Shown: positions 1 to 10,975 of the stretch, piece after piece | Numbering within the stretch: the first letter of the stretch is position 1 | Layout: each line of letters begins with the position of its first letter | Assembly: GCA_963576735.1 (NCBI GenBank) | Contig: OY755191.1 | Location: 5,361,608-5,425,607, forward strand | Source: Bedellia somnulentella | Taxonomy: Eukaryota; Arthropoda; Insecta; Lepidoptera; Bedelliidae | Direction of reading: 5' to 3' | DNA length: 64,000 nucleotides | Notes under the pieces: generated by a model | What the model saw: only the letters and a program-made list of their open reading frames with translations | Database searches by the model: none | What the model was told of the DNA's origin: nothing | Made by a program: the position numbers and the translations under genes

Positions 1-77
1 ATTATTTACCTTGTACAATCTACTTACAGAATAAATACATAAAGTAAGTTTTTAAGCTAGCTGTTTTTATATTACAG

Positions 78-2885
78 AAACCAATAAGAAATCCAAATAC
101 AATGGTGCTGATAAACCCCGATAGAGAAGACATAGAATCGATCACAGGCATTTTATGTCATTTAACACATTTGAAGCCAAAAGAAGCAGAAATGTAAGTA
201 TGAGATACATTCATACATATAATCACACCATTTTTTCCCATTAGGGTAGGCAGATACTATCTTTCGCCACTTTGTACAATCCTGACAAACCTCTTTAGTT
301 TCGTTTACATCCATCAATCTCCTCATACATGCAATTTTATTTTTCCAAATGTGTCCTCCGCGGTCGTCCTATACTAATAGAACCATCCGCATTGGCTCTA
401 TAAAACTCTTTTACAAATTTACTATCATCCATCCTCTCTATGTGCCCAAAACATCTTAACATTTTTTTGAGGCTCAGGTAACCCCTTTTTGGGACTCATG
501 GCCATGAGTATATGTATGTAAGTATTACTTAGCGTTGCCAGACGTCCCGTATTTCCCGGGACGTCCCGTATTTTAGGCCTTATTTGAAACGTCCCGGCGG
601 GACAGCTTCTGTCCCGTATTTTGCTCATTACTCATTACCATGCATCAATTTTTACTTACAAATTAATCGATCTACGCACGAGTGCATACAGCGTTCGCTC
701 GCAGTTTCACATTCTCACACATTATCATTTTTTTAAAATAGAAGAAGTAAATTTATGGAAGAAAGTTATTGAAGGGGTTTCGTGTGAGGCAATCCCTACT
801 TCCTAATTTTATTCTTTTCAGCATATCTAGCTCAAACTGCTTTATGTGTCTGTAATGTAATGTGTAATGTGAAGTGGACTGACGTGCGAAACAAATGTAC
901 GCCAGATTTGATACAGAGTGAGCTAATAACCATATTCAATTATGAATATAATGGTACTGATTTTTATAAATATGTAAAAAGTAACAAAAATATTTATTTA
1001 TTTTATTTATTTATTTGGAAGACTTCCAGCTAAATAATAACAATATAAGTAACAGTACATAGCATCGATGCCAGTTAAAAGTCTTCACCAGTAGTTTATG
1101 TAAAGGAAAAATATAATAACTACGCTTAATTTACAACCATTATAGTGCCTATTCTAAAACAAAAACGTATTTATATGAATATTAACAAGTACAAATAAAT
1201 GTTAAAAATTACTGGCTCCTCTAAAAAGTACAAAAAGTACCTTAAAAGAAAAAAAACGGAACCATTATAGGATCACTTTATTATCCGTCCGTCCTTCCGT
1301 CTGTCTGTCCTGATCGTTTTTCTCAGAAACGCCATATACGCGGAATAGCTATCCAACTGAAATTTATATATATAAATTAGGTCTACGGTCCCTGAATCAA
1401 ACTCCTAAGCTAATGCAATCAAAAGAGATAGCCATTTAGGCCACAAATTTTTGAAACTCGCACGGTAATCAAAACCTACAGGTTATTTCCCGCGAACTTA
1501 GAATCTTGAAATTTAGTACGAAGTAACGTCTTATAGTAAAGATAAAGGAAAAATACGGAAACCGTAAATTTTTAGTTACAGCATATAATATAAAATATTT
1601 TTGAAAAATTTCGTGATGCATATTTTTTTTCTTATATACCTACGGGTTTGTACAGAGCCCTCGGTGCGCGAGTCCAACTCGCACTTGGCGGTATTTTTTT
1701 CATTTGTCCCGGGTATAAAACTGAAATCCCGTATTTTTTTGCCTTTTGAGCATTTGTCCCGTATAGGCCGAAAAATAAGCTGGCAACCCTAGTATTACTA
1801 GATGGATAGTTCAGTAGGAAGATCACGCATTTAAATTCAGAGGAGTGAGTTTGAATCCCGAGTCTGGTATGATGGTCACATCTACACTAATTAGATCTTA
1901 TGTGTGATAAATTTATCAAGGTTGTTAACAGTGTGGGAGACATTGTGAGAAACCCTTATGGGTGAGTTGTTCTTGAGGGTGAGTCAAGAGACAGTGTATT
2001 CGTCTATCATGACTCGCTGTTGGTTTTTCGTAATGGAATTAGGAATAGATTATGTTCGTGAAATTTTTAATTATATTTAGTGTATTTTCTATGCTTAAAC
2101 TTTAAACTCTAATGTTAATTTATATTTATTATTATGTCTTAATTTGTTTTTTATTGTGTTTCTTAAATTTTATTTAATTTTAACAATTTTAATAATTCTA
2201 ACAATTTTAATAATTTTAACAATTTGTTCTTTATAATTTGTAAATACGTATAATTTTTTAATTATTTTTTTAACATGCTGTGCCCACTATTAAGGTACAT
2301 TTACTGAACTGATTTGTTTATAAGATGTAAAATATTATGTTAAGTAATTGTACTGTATGTGTGCCAAATAAATAAATAAATAAATAAATAAAACGACGTT
2401 AGGCCTACCCCCTTTAACTTAAAAACACTCACATATTTATCCTGTGTCACATTAGGCGATTAAGGGGATAGAGCTTTTTAAGCGATTTTTGAAAGATGTG
2501 ACTTCCATTATCAACAATCAATTATTTTACCATTGTTTCCCCAATCAAAAAAAGTCGCTGTACTTGTAATTGTGAATACTGAATTTCTGTCTCCTTCATG
2601 GAATAAATAGTCATATATAATCTTAATGGTAAAACACGATAATCATTTTTAAAAAATGCTGTTTTCTTTTTGAAAACCTTTATATATCTTACTTATGAAG
2701 CATTAATATACATGCATAATTAATTGTACAAATTTTATTTCAGGCGTCTCTGCGTTCATAATTGGGATTTAAAGAAGACCTTGATGACATTTTCAAGTGA
2801 AATGAAAAACAACTCAATTTCTCCAGACAAATTTGTGGACGAAAACGATCAATCCGATTTGTCCTCTATTGATGATATTGATTAA
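78..2885 (+). CDS. 3' end of a probable NXF-family nuclear RNA export factor (last two exons, partial)
   Basis: Two exons join in frame: 78-193 (acceptor AG at 76-77, donor GTAAGT at 194) and 2744-2885 (acceptor CAG at 2741-2743), with the codon AT|G split across the intron and a TAA stop at 2883-2885. The 85 or so residues include LINPDREDIESITGILCHL, then RLCVHNWDLKKTLMTF, then an acidic Asp/Ser tail. The spacing of an NPD/EE-like lead-in, a hydrophobic helix, and a Cys/Asn-Trp-Asp helix ending in Phe resembles the TAP-C (UBA-like) domain that ends NXF1/NXF2 and binds nucleoporin FG repeats. That assignment is from family knowledge and moderate similarity only; the 5' part lies outside the window. 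The 2.5-kb intron holds a LINE remnant, a hAT-like element and a SINE. It could instead be another UBA-ended protein. Confidence 0.6.
205..455 (-). mobile_element. LINE 3'-end remnant (reverse-transcriptase C-terminus type), family C
   Basis: Read on the minus strand this gives an ERMDDSK-like stretch, then a GRPRRTHLE-like motif and a 3' tail ending near the ATGTATG-type repeat. The same C-terminal peptide and tail recur at 35508-35720, 31085-31250, 43115-43285 and 45545-45840. It sits inside the intron of the first gene. No intact reading frame remains. Confidence 0.6.
471..521 (+). repeat. repeat A, 3' fragment
   Basis: The last ~50 bp of repeat A (GGCTACCCC...TATAGCCGTGAG then ATGTATGTA; see the copy at 21485), here diverged. 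A hAT-like element has inserted in its tail at 530. Confidence 0.65.
530..1791. mobile_element. hAT-like DNA transposon, non-autonomous
   Basis: Ends are inverted: TAGCGTTGCCAG at 530-541 and CTGGCAACCCTA at 1780-1791 (one mismatch). They are flanked by an 8-bp duplication GTATTACT at 522-529 and 1792-1799. An 8-bp duplication and TAGGGTTGCCAG-type ends are typical of hAT elements. Further inward both ends share CCCGTATTTT-type blocks. No transposase frame is present. The interior looks composite: 1240-1692 resembles a common insect repeat ending in GTGCGCGAGTCCAACTCGCA, and 1000-1090 holds a TTTATTT-rich LINE-tail-like segment. Confidence 0.75.
1800..2035 (+). mobile_element. tRNA-derived SINE (family T)
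   Basis: Starts with an A-box-like TAGTTCAGTAGGAAGA and a B-box-like GAGTTTGAATCCC, followed by the shared tail seen in other copies (TTATCAAGGTTGTTAACAGT, GTGAGAAACCC, GACAGTGTATTCGT). Other copies are at 22565-22905, 34190-34460, 34740-35080 and 45065-45240. Here the distal tail is missing. Confidence 0.7.
2040..2395 (+). repeat. LINE 3'-UTR-like tail ending in (AATAA)n/(AAATA)n
   Basis: AT-rich stretch with TAATTTTAACAATTT repeats, ending in TGTGCCAAATAAATAAATAA. Similar tails end at 59650 and 63890. No coding part is visible. Confidence 0.5.
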
Positions 2886-3142
2886 AGTGCACAGTTTATT
2901 TAATTGTTTTATTTTGTAATACTCGCCTCCTGCAAAGTCTATTAATACATTTAAATATGATTGTATTCGTCGTGGCATTGAATAAGTTATTTGTAGGTCG
3001 GGGCTTAGAATTGTACGTCTTGCCGTGAAAAACGTACGAGGGACTAACAGTAAATGGCGGACATTTTTTTATGTGATTTATAAATTTGACACGACATTTT
3101 CTTTTCGTAACTATAATACATTATATTTCTGTGTAGTGTTTG
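2886..3142. other. 3' flank of the first gene, no gene seen
   Basis: AT-rich sequence after the TAA stop. No canonical AATAAA is visible within 60 bp. It runs directly into two repeat A copies. Confidence 0.5.
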
Positions 3143-3386
3143 CCGTGTAGTGTCGGCTTAGAATAGCACTACCCCGTTTCTTCCGATGGGTGTACGTAAG
3201 AGGCCACTAACGGTATTGGGGCTTTTAAGGGATTTTTGGGCGATGCGGCTGGAGACCCATCACCAACAACCTTTACTTTACCATCTTTTCCCCACTCAAT
3301 TTCCAAAAGTGGCTGAGGAATTTATAATTCCTTAGCTCTAGCTACCCCTACTAGAGATTTATAGCCGTGAGTATATGTTATGTTAT
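3143..3386 (+). repeat. repeat A, full-length
   Basis: Complete copy from GTGTAGTGTCGGCTTAGAAT to GCCGTGAGTATATG. It is immediately followed by a second, more diverged copy. Confidence 0.85.
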
Positions 3387-3895
3387 TTCTGTGTAGTATT
3401 GGCTTAGAATAACACCAGAAAACCATTTCTTCCCGCGGTTGTCGTAAGAGGCGACTTTGGTTGTTGGGGCGGTTGGGGCATATATTTTTGGCGATGCGAT
3501 TGGAGACCCGTCACCAGCAACCTTTATTTTACAATCTTTTCGCTATCCAACTTCCAAAAGTGGCAGATGAAATTCTTTTGCGGGAACAGACCCGTGCTTC
3601 ACCTCGTTGTTTCACCCAGGTGAAGCACGGGGCATAACCTAGTCCCGTGTTTCACCCAGGTGCAACACGGGGTATGCTCTGGTCCCCGTGCTCCAACCGA
3701 CATTGACATTAAAGAAAATACAGAAAGTACAACCGTGTGCTGAAGTTGTTTATTATGTAAACATGTGTTTCAAAAATATTGTCAACAGATATATTTTTCT
3801 TCTAATTCATGTTCGTACCTAGGTAGATACGAACTATATACTTACATATCAAAAACGAAAAAAAAAAACAAAATACTTTTTGTTACCTTACGACT

Positions 3896-5989
3896 CATCA
3901 TCATCATCAGCCCACACTCGTCCACTGCTGGACATAGGCATCTCCCATGGCGCGCCACCTCTTCCTATCCTCGGCCAGCCTCATCCAACCACTCCCGGCC
4001 ACCTGCTTTAGGTCGTCGGTCCAGCGGGCTGGAGGGCGCCCCACACTGCGTCTGCCAGTGCGTGGTCTCCACTCAAGAACTCGTCTTCCCCAGCGGTTAT
4101 CGGTTCTTCGGCAGATGTGACCAGCCCACTGCCACTTCAACTTGCTGATCCGATGAGCTACGTCGGCCACTTTAGTTCTCTGTCGGATCACGTCATTTCT
4201 GATGCGATCCAACAGAGTGATGCCGAGCATAGCTCGCTCCATCGCTCTTTGAAGCTCGTGACTTTGAATTGGTGGACTAGTCCAGCCGTGAGTGTCCACG
4301 TTTCCGCACCATACGTTAACACTGGCAGGACGCACTGGTTGAAAACCTTAGTCTTCAGACATTGTGGGATGGCCGAGGAGAAGATATGCCGAAGTTTTCC
4401 AAAAGCAGCCCAGCCCAGCTGGATGCGTCTTGCAGCCTCTTTGTCGAAGTTGTTTCTACCGAGTCATAGCGTCTGACCTAGGTAGACGTACTCCGGCACA
4501 ACTTCGAGCTCTGCTCCCTCGACAAGAACTGGTCTTGGCTGAACAAGACGATTGAACATGATTTTCGTCTTGTCCAAGTTCATGCCAAGCCCCACTCGCC
4601 GAGAGGCTGAGTTTAGGCTACTAAGCATCCCGCCGAGATCCTCCAGCGTTTCTGCCATAACGACTATGTCGTCCGCAAACCTGAGGTGTGAGATGTACTC
4701 GCCGTTGACACATATACCTTTTCCGTTCCAGTTCATCATCTTGAAGACGTCCTCCAACGCATTCGTGAACAGTTTCGGGGATATGGCATCCCCCTGTCTC
4801 ACCCCTCGCTGCAGTTGGATGGGTTCCGTCTTTTGATCCTGTACTTGGACGGTCATGGTCGCAGCATTGTACAGGTGTCTCAACACCTCAATGTAGCGCC
4901 AGTCGATTCGGCAACGCTGTAAGGATTGTAGAACAGCCCAGGTTTCGATGGAGTCGAAGGCTTTTTCATAGTCCACGAATGCTAGACACAGCGGCTGATT
5001 ATACTCTTCGGTTTTCTGTATAATCTGCCGTACTGTGTGGATGTGGTCTACGGTGCTAAAGCCTTTTCGAAACCCAGCCTGTTCCACGGGCTGGAACTCG
5101 TCGAACCTCTGGGCAAGACGATTCGAGATGACCCGTGAGAGCAGCTTATATACGTGGCTCAAGAGCGCGATCGGTCTGTAGTTCTTGAGAAGGGTTTTAT
5201 CTCCTTTTTTGAAGAACAAGACCACGACGCTCTCGCTCCACGCCTCCGGAATAGTTCCACTGTAGATGACGTTGTTAAACAGATCTTTCAGGGCTCTCAG
5301 TACAGGTGTACCTCCTGCCCTTAGAAGCTCTGTCGTTACCCCGTCATCACCCGGAGCTTTGCTGTTTTTAAGCTGTCTCAGGGCCGATCTTATCTCGTCC
5401 AGGTCGACGTCTGGGATATCTTCGGTGAAGTGGCGAGTTAATGGAGCTCTGGGGTCGGTGTCGTGTTCCTCAGGTGGTGCGGCATGACTGGCATATAGCC
5501 TTCCGTAGAAGTTCTCAACTTCCCGGAGAAGCTCTGGCTTCGAGACAACGATCCTGCCGTCTTCCCTCTTAAGCTTCGTCAGCTGACTTCGTCCAAGCTG
5601 CTGACTGAACACTTTGGACCCCCGGTTTCGCTCTATGGCCTCTTCAATGAGGCACGTATTAAAGCTCCGGAGGTCTCGTCGAATCAGCTTTTTAATGTGC
5701 TTGGACAGAACCCGATGCTGCGACGAATGCTCTTGAGTATACGGCAGTTCGCGTCTTTGTCTCATAAGCTCTAGAGTCTCCTGGGAAAGCTTCGACTCCT
5801 TGCCATCACGCCGCGTTTTAAAATGTCTGTGGCCCACTTCACGTAGAGCTCCTATCAACTGGTTGGCCTTCTCGTTAACGTCGTCTGTGGTGTCCAGCGA
5901 GTCGAAACGGTTCTGTAGGTCCTTTTGGAAGTTCTCGCTCCCAGATAGCAATTGGCGCAGGTTAGGGCGAACAGTAGACTCATAAGACG
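3896..5989 (-). mobile_element. RTE-clade LINE, 5'-truncated, with 11-bp target-site duplication
   Basis: ACCTTACGACT flanks the element at 3885-3895 and 5990-6000. The 3' end is a (TGA)n/(TCA)n microsatellite-like tail at 3896-3912, typical of RTE elements, and the 5' end is truncated inside the ORF, as expected of target-primed reverse transcription. It lies within the inverted-repeat transposon 3582-6469, so it is the younger insertion. Confidence 0.9.
3907..5951 (-). pseudogene. RTE reverse-transcriptase ORF, broken
   Basis: Reverse transcriptase that would copy LINE RNA at the target site. The main frame (5951-4464) shows RT motifs in order: LKNYRPIALLSHVYKLLSR, FRKGFSTVDHI, AFVDYEKAFDSI, RGVRQGDAISPKLF and the catalytic LRFADDIVVMAE (YADD-type box, here FADD). 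A TGA at ~4464 interrupts the conserved YLGQT...LGRNNFDKE region. Homology continues and then shifts frame near 4260 into the C-terminal frame 4335-3907 (RISKLKWQWAGHI ... GRPPARWTDDL). The N-terminal endonuclease is missing through 5' truncation. One stop plus one frameshift make it inactive. Confidence 0.88.
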
Positions 5990-6615
5990 ACCTTACGACT
6001 AATACCTCGTTATAGTAACAAATAGGAGTGAAAGAAATTTAATTAAATAAACCAGGCCAGCATAATGCTGAGTAACGTACCTCTACCTAATATTATATTC
6101 AACGTAATTTATCCAAGAAATAGCCTACTGTGATTTGGTTGTTTAATAATTCCATCTGCGCATTTACAATTAATTATTTAAATTCATAAGTCAAATTGAC
6201 AAATTAAAATGACAGAAATCTAACGTAATACATAATGTAAATAAAAATAGGTTCTATTCACTTGAACTTATTAATTATTACTTATTTATTATAACTAGGT
6301 TTTTCAGATTACGAGCATCATAGATTGATCATGACTGTACAAAAATAATATTGGTTGGAGCACGGGGACTAGTGAATACCCCGTGTTGCACCTGGGTGAA
6401 ACACGGGACTCGGTTATGCCCCGTGCTTCACCTGGGTGAAATAACGAGGTGAAGCACGGGTCTGTCCCCTCTTTTGCACTGCTTACTCATTTTTTGGATT
6501 TATGGCCGTGATTATTTTAACAAACATGATAAAAAACTTGGACATCATAACATTTTTCATTGCTTGTATTTCTAAAGTATCACAACGATGGTTAACTTAA
6601 ATCTTGTTTCACCTG

Positions 6616-6800
6616 GCTGTGAAGCGTTGCGTAAGAATAGCATTAACTAATTTCTTCCCGTGGGTGTGGTAAGAACCTACTCAGGTTTTTGAGGCTTTCT
6701 AAGTGATTTTTGGGCAATGTGGCTTCGAAAAGCGTAAGAAAATTTACTAATTCTCAAGCTTTGACTACCTCTTTTTTGGGGTTCATAGTCTTAAGTATGT
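6616..6800 (+). repeat. repeat A, old diverged copy
   Basis: Recognisable by TAGCATTAACTAATTTCTTCCCG, GTGATTTTTGGGCAATG and the terminal GGGGTTCATAGTC. The middle is deleted. Confidence 0.5.
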
Positions 6801-7130
6801 TGAAAGTTATCCTTTTCAAACTTTTTAGTGAAATTGACAAAACTCACACATCAGTTTGAGGGTACATTGAGTTGACGGGGGATATACAAGTCATTGGTGT
6901 ATCTGACTCAGTGATATGATTAAACCATAACTAATGCATGCAAACTTGGGAGGTACCCTTAATTTGTTAATACAGAAAAACCGAAACAAAGGATTTGTTA
7001 TGTAATTCAGATATACCTTGTTTTATATCCATGAATAGTAATGAAAAAACAGAAAATTGAGAAACAGTGTCAATTCGGTATTCAAAGTTTTTTTATGTAT
7101 TTATTAAATATTTTTATTCAATAGCTAGCT

Positions 7131-7821
7131 GTGTAGTGTCGGCTTAGAATAACTCTACCCCATTTCTACCCGTGGGTGATCGTAAGAGGCGACTAAGGGT
7201 ATAGGGCCTTTTAAGTGATTTTTGGGCGATGTGGTTGGAGACCCGTCACCAAAAAAACTTATGATTTTGGCTTATTCCGTTTATCCACCATAAAAAATCC
7301 TCCCTAAGTCGGATATTCGGAAACGCATGTCCGATTATCCACCCTGAACGGGGTGGATAATCGGAATTCATAATAAAATGTTTCTTCCGATTTTCTACCC
7401 TGCCTACGTACAGTCATTTACAGATAAAAGACCCGAAGAAGAAAGAAGAAAAGTTTGTAAGATATTTTTATTCAAACTGTAAGTAAGAAAGTAGGTATGT
7501 TTATCTTAAGTATGTTAATGTTCACGATGTTTCTTGGACCCATTTTGTTTCTGTAAATTACTGTACTTGGGGTAAAAAATCGGAAGAACCATATTATATG
7601 CATTCCGGATATCCACCCCGTTCAGGGTGGATAATCGGACATGCGTTTCCGAATATCCGACTTAGGGAGGATTTTTTAGGGTGGATAAACGGAATAAGCC
7701 ATCTTATTACCATTACCATCTTTTCCCCACTCAACTTCCAAAAGTGGCTGAGAAATTTCTCATTCCAAAGCTCTGGCTACCCCGTTTAGGGAATTATAGC
7801 CGTGAGTATATGTATGTATGT
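7131..7821 (+). repeat. repeat A copy split by a foldback MITE
   Basis: The head is at 7131-~7262 and the 3' half at ~7703-7821. The break falls in the TTTATTATTACCATC segment of the repeat. The interrupting element is 7269-7700. Confidence 0.8.
7269..7700. mobile_element. foldback MITE with ~170-bp inverted arms
   Basis: The left arm (7269-~7440) and right arm (~7530-7700) are inverted copies starting GGCTTATTCCGTTTATCCAC. Inside each arm CCGATTATCCACCC pairs with GGGTGGATAATCGG to make a second hairpin. The centre has no coding capacity. I could not fix a target duplication. Confidence 0.8.
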
Positions 7822-8399
7822 TTTATTCGATAGCAAACACGAAAATAAAAGACTAATTTGAATATTTTACATTTAAAATGAGTAATTGTAAAGTTATAAT
7901 TTTTTAAAGATGGTTTTCAAATTTTCAAATCTCTGCCTACCCCAATGGGAATTAATGGCGTGAGTATATGTATATGTATGTATATATGTTCAAATTTTGT
8001 TCTTAATGACGTCATCGGTTAACAAAATCACGTAGCGACATCCAAATGAAGCGAAATATTTGGTAAAAATGTTGGTGATTGCAAACAATATCACGAATTT
8101 GTGATCTTATATGAAATTATTACGATATTATACTGAACAAACCTATGATTTTCGATATTTTATTTATAAACTGTAAAAAAGAATGTCTTTGAAATAACAT
8201 TGAAGGTCAAACACCGCTACAGTTTTTTGGTAAAATAACAGTCCATCTTAGCTTTATTGAAATAATTTCAAGAAAATATTGTTATTAACATTATATCTCG
8301 AAATGGTTTTGTATTCAGCAACACTTTAGTAAAACTTTACATACTGAATTTGAAAGATTTGGGTTGCTGACAGAAAGGGAGGAAAGATATTTTGTTGAG

Positions 8400-8610
8400 A
8401 TTATAAATAAGCCGTCTAGTGTTTTTTCTTATAGCACTACCCTTTTACTTTCCTCTGGTGGCATTCAAGGCAACTAAGGGTGTAAAGCTTCTAAAGAAGT
8501 TACTGGAAAAGATTCTTTATTTTTACTAATCTTCTTCCAAAAATTGCTTGAGAATTGTTAATTCCATGGCTCTGACCAGCCTATTTTGGGATTATAGCCT
8601 TAGGTGTAGG
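8400..8610 (+). repeat. repeat A, heavily diverged copy
   Basis: Only blocks such as CTTCCAAAAATTGCTTGAGAAT, CATGGCTCTGACCAGCC and GGGATTATAGCC remain. Confidence 0.4.
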
Positions 8611-8812
8611 TTAGTTTATAATAAAAAAAAAACATTCAATTGTATGCCAAGCTGATCCTATCGAGAGATTGGCACATATATGTATTATTAAAACTGTTAC
8701 TGTAGCTTAATTATGACAATATTACATACACCACAATCATAAAACAAAATTACGTATGACATTGACAAGATTTAGTAAATATACAAAAATAAAGTTTTGA
8801 GTACTAATTAAC

Positions 8813-9361
8813 TTAAAGTTCTTCATTTCTCTCAATCTTAACTAGCTCAACATGGAATGTTAATGTGGCTGACTTAGGTATTTTCGGTGGGGCTCCAGAT
8901 TCCCCATAGCCCAATTCTGGTGGGATCACCAATTTCCTTTGCTCTCCTTCACACATCCCAAGGAGTCCTTGATCCCATCCTTTAATCACCTGACCAGAAC
9001 CTAAAGTAAATGTGAGTGGATTGCCTCGAGGAATTGAGCTGTCAAATTCAGTACCATCTTCCAATGTTCCCTGTAAATAGATTAATTTATGATTGAGTGA
9101 TAAGCCGTATAAAACACTTAGTATGGATAATGTTATTGAATTTTAAAAAGTCGGCAAGATATTTAAAAATTAACTTTGGCGTACCGTATAATGCATGTGC
9201 AGTAAATCCCCTTTCCTACTTTTTGTAGGACATTCCGATGGCCTCTTTTTGACTCCGATTTGTAACTTCTTCGGTGCAGATGATTCTGCTGCGATAACAC
9301 TAAATAAAGTCAGGAAAATTACTGACAAGAAGATAGATGGAAATAATTTGAACTGGTACAT
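8813..9361 (-). CDS. FKBP2: FKBP2-type ER-resident FK506-binding peptidyl-prolyl isomerase
   Basis: Catalyses cis-trans isomerisation of Xaa-Pro bonds in the ER lumen. Two exons: 9361-9185 and 9070-8813; the donor GTACGC follows ATG CAT TAT ACG, the acceptor is CAG, and TAA is at 8815-8813. The product is 144 residues, close to the usual ~140. Residues 1-24 form a hydrophobic signal peptide. The FKBP fold is covered by HMHYT at the exon junction, [47 protein letters not shown], and a final VELVKIER. The C-terminus NEEL is a KDEL-like ER-retention signal. The start is the first Met and directly precedes the signal peptide. No neighbour suggests a linked role. Confidence 0.93.
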
Positions 9362-10975
9362 TCTGCTGCTATTATATTAATGAAACTTTTTGGAAGATCT
9401 GTTTGTACTACTTCGCTGTTTTACTTTACTTTTATTAAATTATGATAGTTTAGTTAAAGCCGGCTTCAATTGGAATGGGGAAATTTATTTGGACTAATTT
9501 TTGGATTGGATTGGAATGGTTTGACATAAATCAATACACGAATCTGACAATTTGTTGGTTGTCATTGTCATGTCATTAACATTTTATTTGACGCCGACGC
9601 CGACGTGTCTTTCTCTGATACGAACAAAGACTGATACGAATAATCACATACGAATACGAATAGAAAATGTACTAGAATATTAGAATCCCAGGTGCCCAAA
9701 GTGTGCAAAGTAAATGGGCGTGTAATGTATGAAAAAAAATATTATAAATAAATGAAGCTCAGAAAATGTTGGCTTAGAATAGCACTACCCCATTTCTTTC
9801 CATTGGTCATCGTAAGAGTGATTTAACCTCCAAAAGTGGCTGAAGAATTTTCTGATTCTGATGCTTTGGCTTGTGTGTTTTGTTTTACTAATTTAGTTTT
9901 TAGAACTGCGTTGCGGGGCTAGCCTGCTCCTATTTTCGGTAGGGGTATTGATCACTGACGTTGCAAATACTGTTAACTATTTAAGAGCCAATTGCAAAAG
10001 ATTTGAAACCTCATGTAAACAAAATTAACAAAGCTTTATTAGGGCCACTTTTATTCTGTATCTTATTAAAAAAGTGTAAACTAAGCATACCTTCAAATAT
10101 GACCGCAATATTATTATATTGACAAAGATTGTGTACATTTTAAAGTTTTGTTATGATTTGCTTACTAAGTGCCGCGTTACATATTTATATAGGCTCAAAT
10201 TATCAACTCAAGTAAGTCGGCGAGATCCACAGGCGAGATCTTACGAAATTTTTGATTCGATATTTAAGTGAAGCGATACGATACAGTCAAGTATCGCATC
10301 AAGGTGGTTGGTATCGATGCACCAAAATATCGATACGTAACGGGCATCGCTCGCTACTAACTAAACCTCACTCACTCACTTACACTCATTCTTTCTGCCT
10401 GCTTGCTGATTGATGGATGAGTATGAGTGTTGACAGGCGGGCGACACTTCGAACTTTTGTGGATTGAAAATAATTGTTTTTCTGTAATAGCATTTAGACT
10501 GTTTATCATAAGGTCCTTTTTAGCTTAACATCAAACCGTCCACATTTTCACTACCAACTTAAAAAAATAAAATATTGTCGTAAGGTTGCAAGCCCTGATT
10601 GTATATAACAATATGGTGAATGTTTCGGTTAGCTACAAAATACAAATATTGTCTTCTGTGTTGTTTAGTTTTTTCGGATATTCAATCTACATTTATACCA
10701 CATAATTATTTTTCTCATCACTTAGTTTGTCTCGTTGTTTAGTTTTTCGCAAAAAGACGATTTATCTAGGTTAAGTGTGTGGTTTTTTAGTGTTCTGTTC
10801 GTCAAAAACTTTTTCGCGCAAAGACGATTTATTTTACTTTAATTCTTTTTCTCTTAGTGTTAGTCTTTTTCGTACATTAGTTATTTAGTTTTTCGCAAAG
10901 GACGATTCTTATTTTTTAGTTATTACTTAGTACTGAATTGTATATTTTCTGTTGTGTGTACGTTATTCTGCAAGA
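9362..10975. other. divergent intergenic region between FKBP2 and the THAP gene
   Basis: Holds a repeat A fragment at 9763-9870. Upstream of the THAP-gene ATG are three direct copies of a motif TTTTTCGC(A/G)...AAAGGACGATT-like (about 10742-10765, 10810-10832, 10888-10909). Either this is regulatory or it belongs to an element end; nothing else is recognised. No ORF of substance. Confidence 0.5.

Larger units (their letters stand above)
3582..6469. mobile_element. DNA transposon with ~125-bp terminal inverted repeats and 8-bp target duplication
   Basis: The left end 3582-~3706 and right end ~6347-6469 are near-perfect inverted copies (GGGAACAGACCCGTG versus GGGGACAGACCCGTG). Each arm itself contains hairpin pairs such as CCCGTGCTTCACC...GGTGAAGCACGGGG. 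The flanks are TCTTTTGC at 3574-3581 and 6470-6477. Without the nested LINE the element is about 780 bp and has no transposase. An 8-bp duplication is known for hAT and P superfamilies; the ends are not the usual CAG/TAG of hAT, so the superfamily is undecided. Confidence 0.8.
3389..6515 (+). repeat. repeat A copy split by an inserted transposon
   Basis: Head and middle lie at 3389-3573. The 3' end resumes at 6478-6515 (GGATTTATGGCCGTGA). The interruption is the element at 3582-6469, whose 8-bp target duplication lies exactly at the breaks. Confidence 0.75.

Noticed and set aside
4117..5985. Several plus-strand ORFs across the LINE
   Set aside because: Antisense shadows of the minus-strand reverse transcriptase frame.
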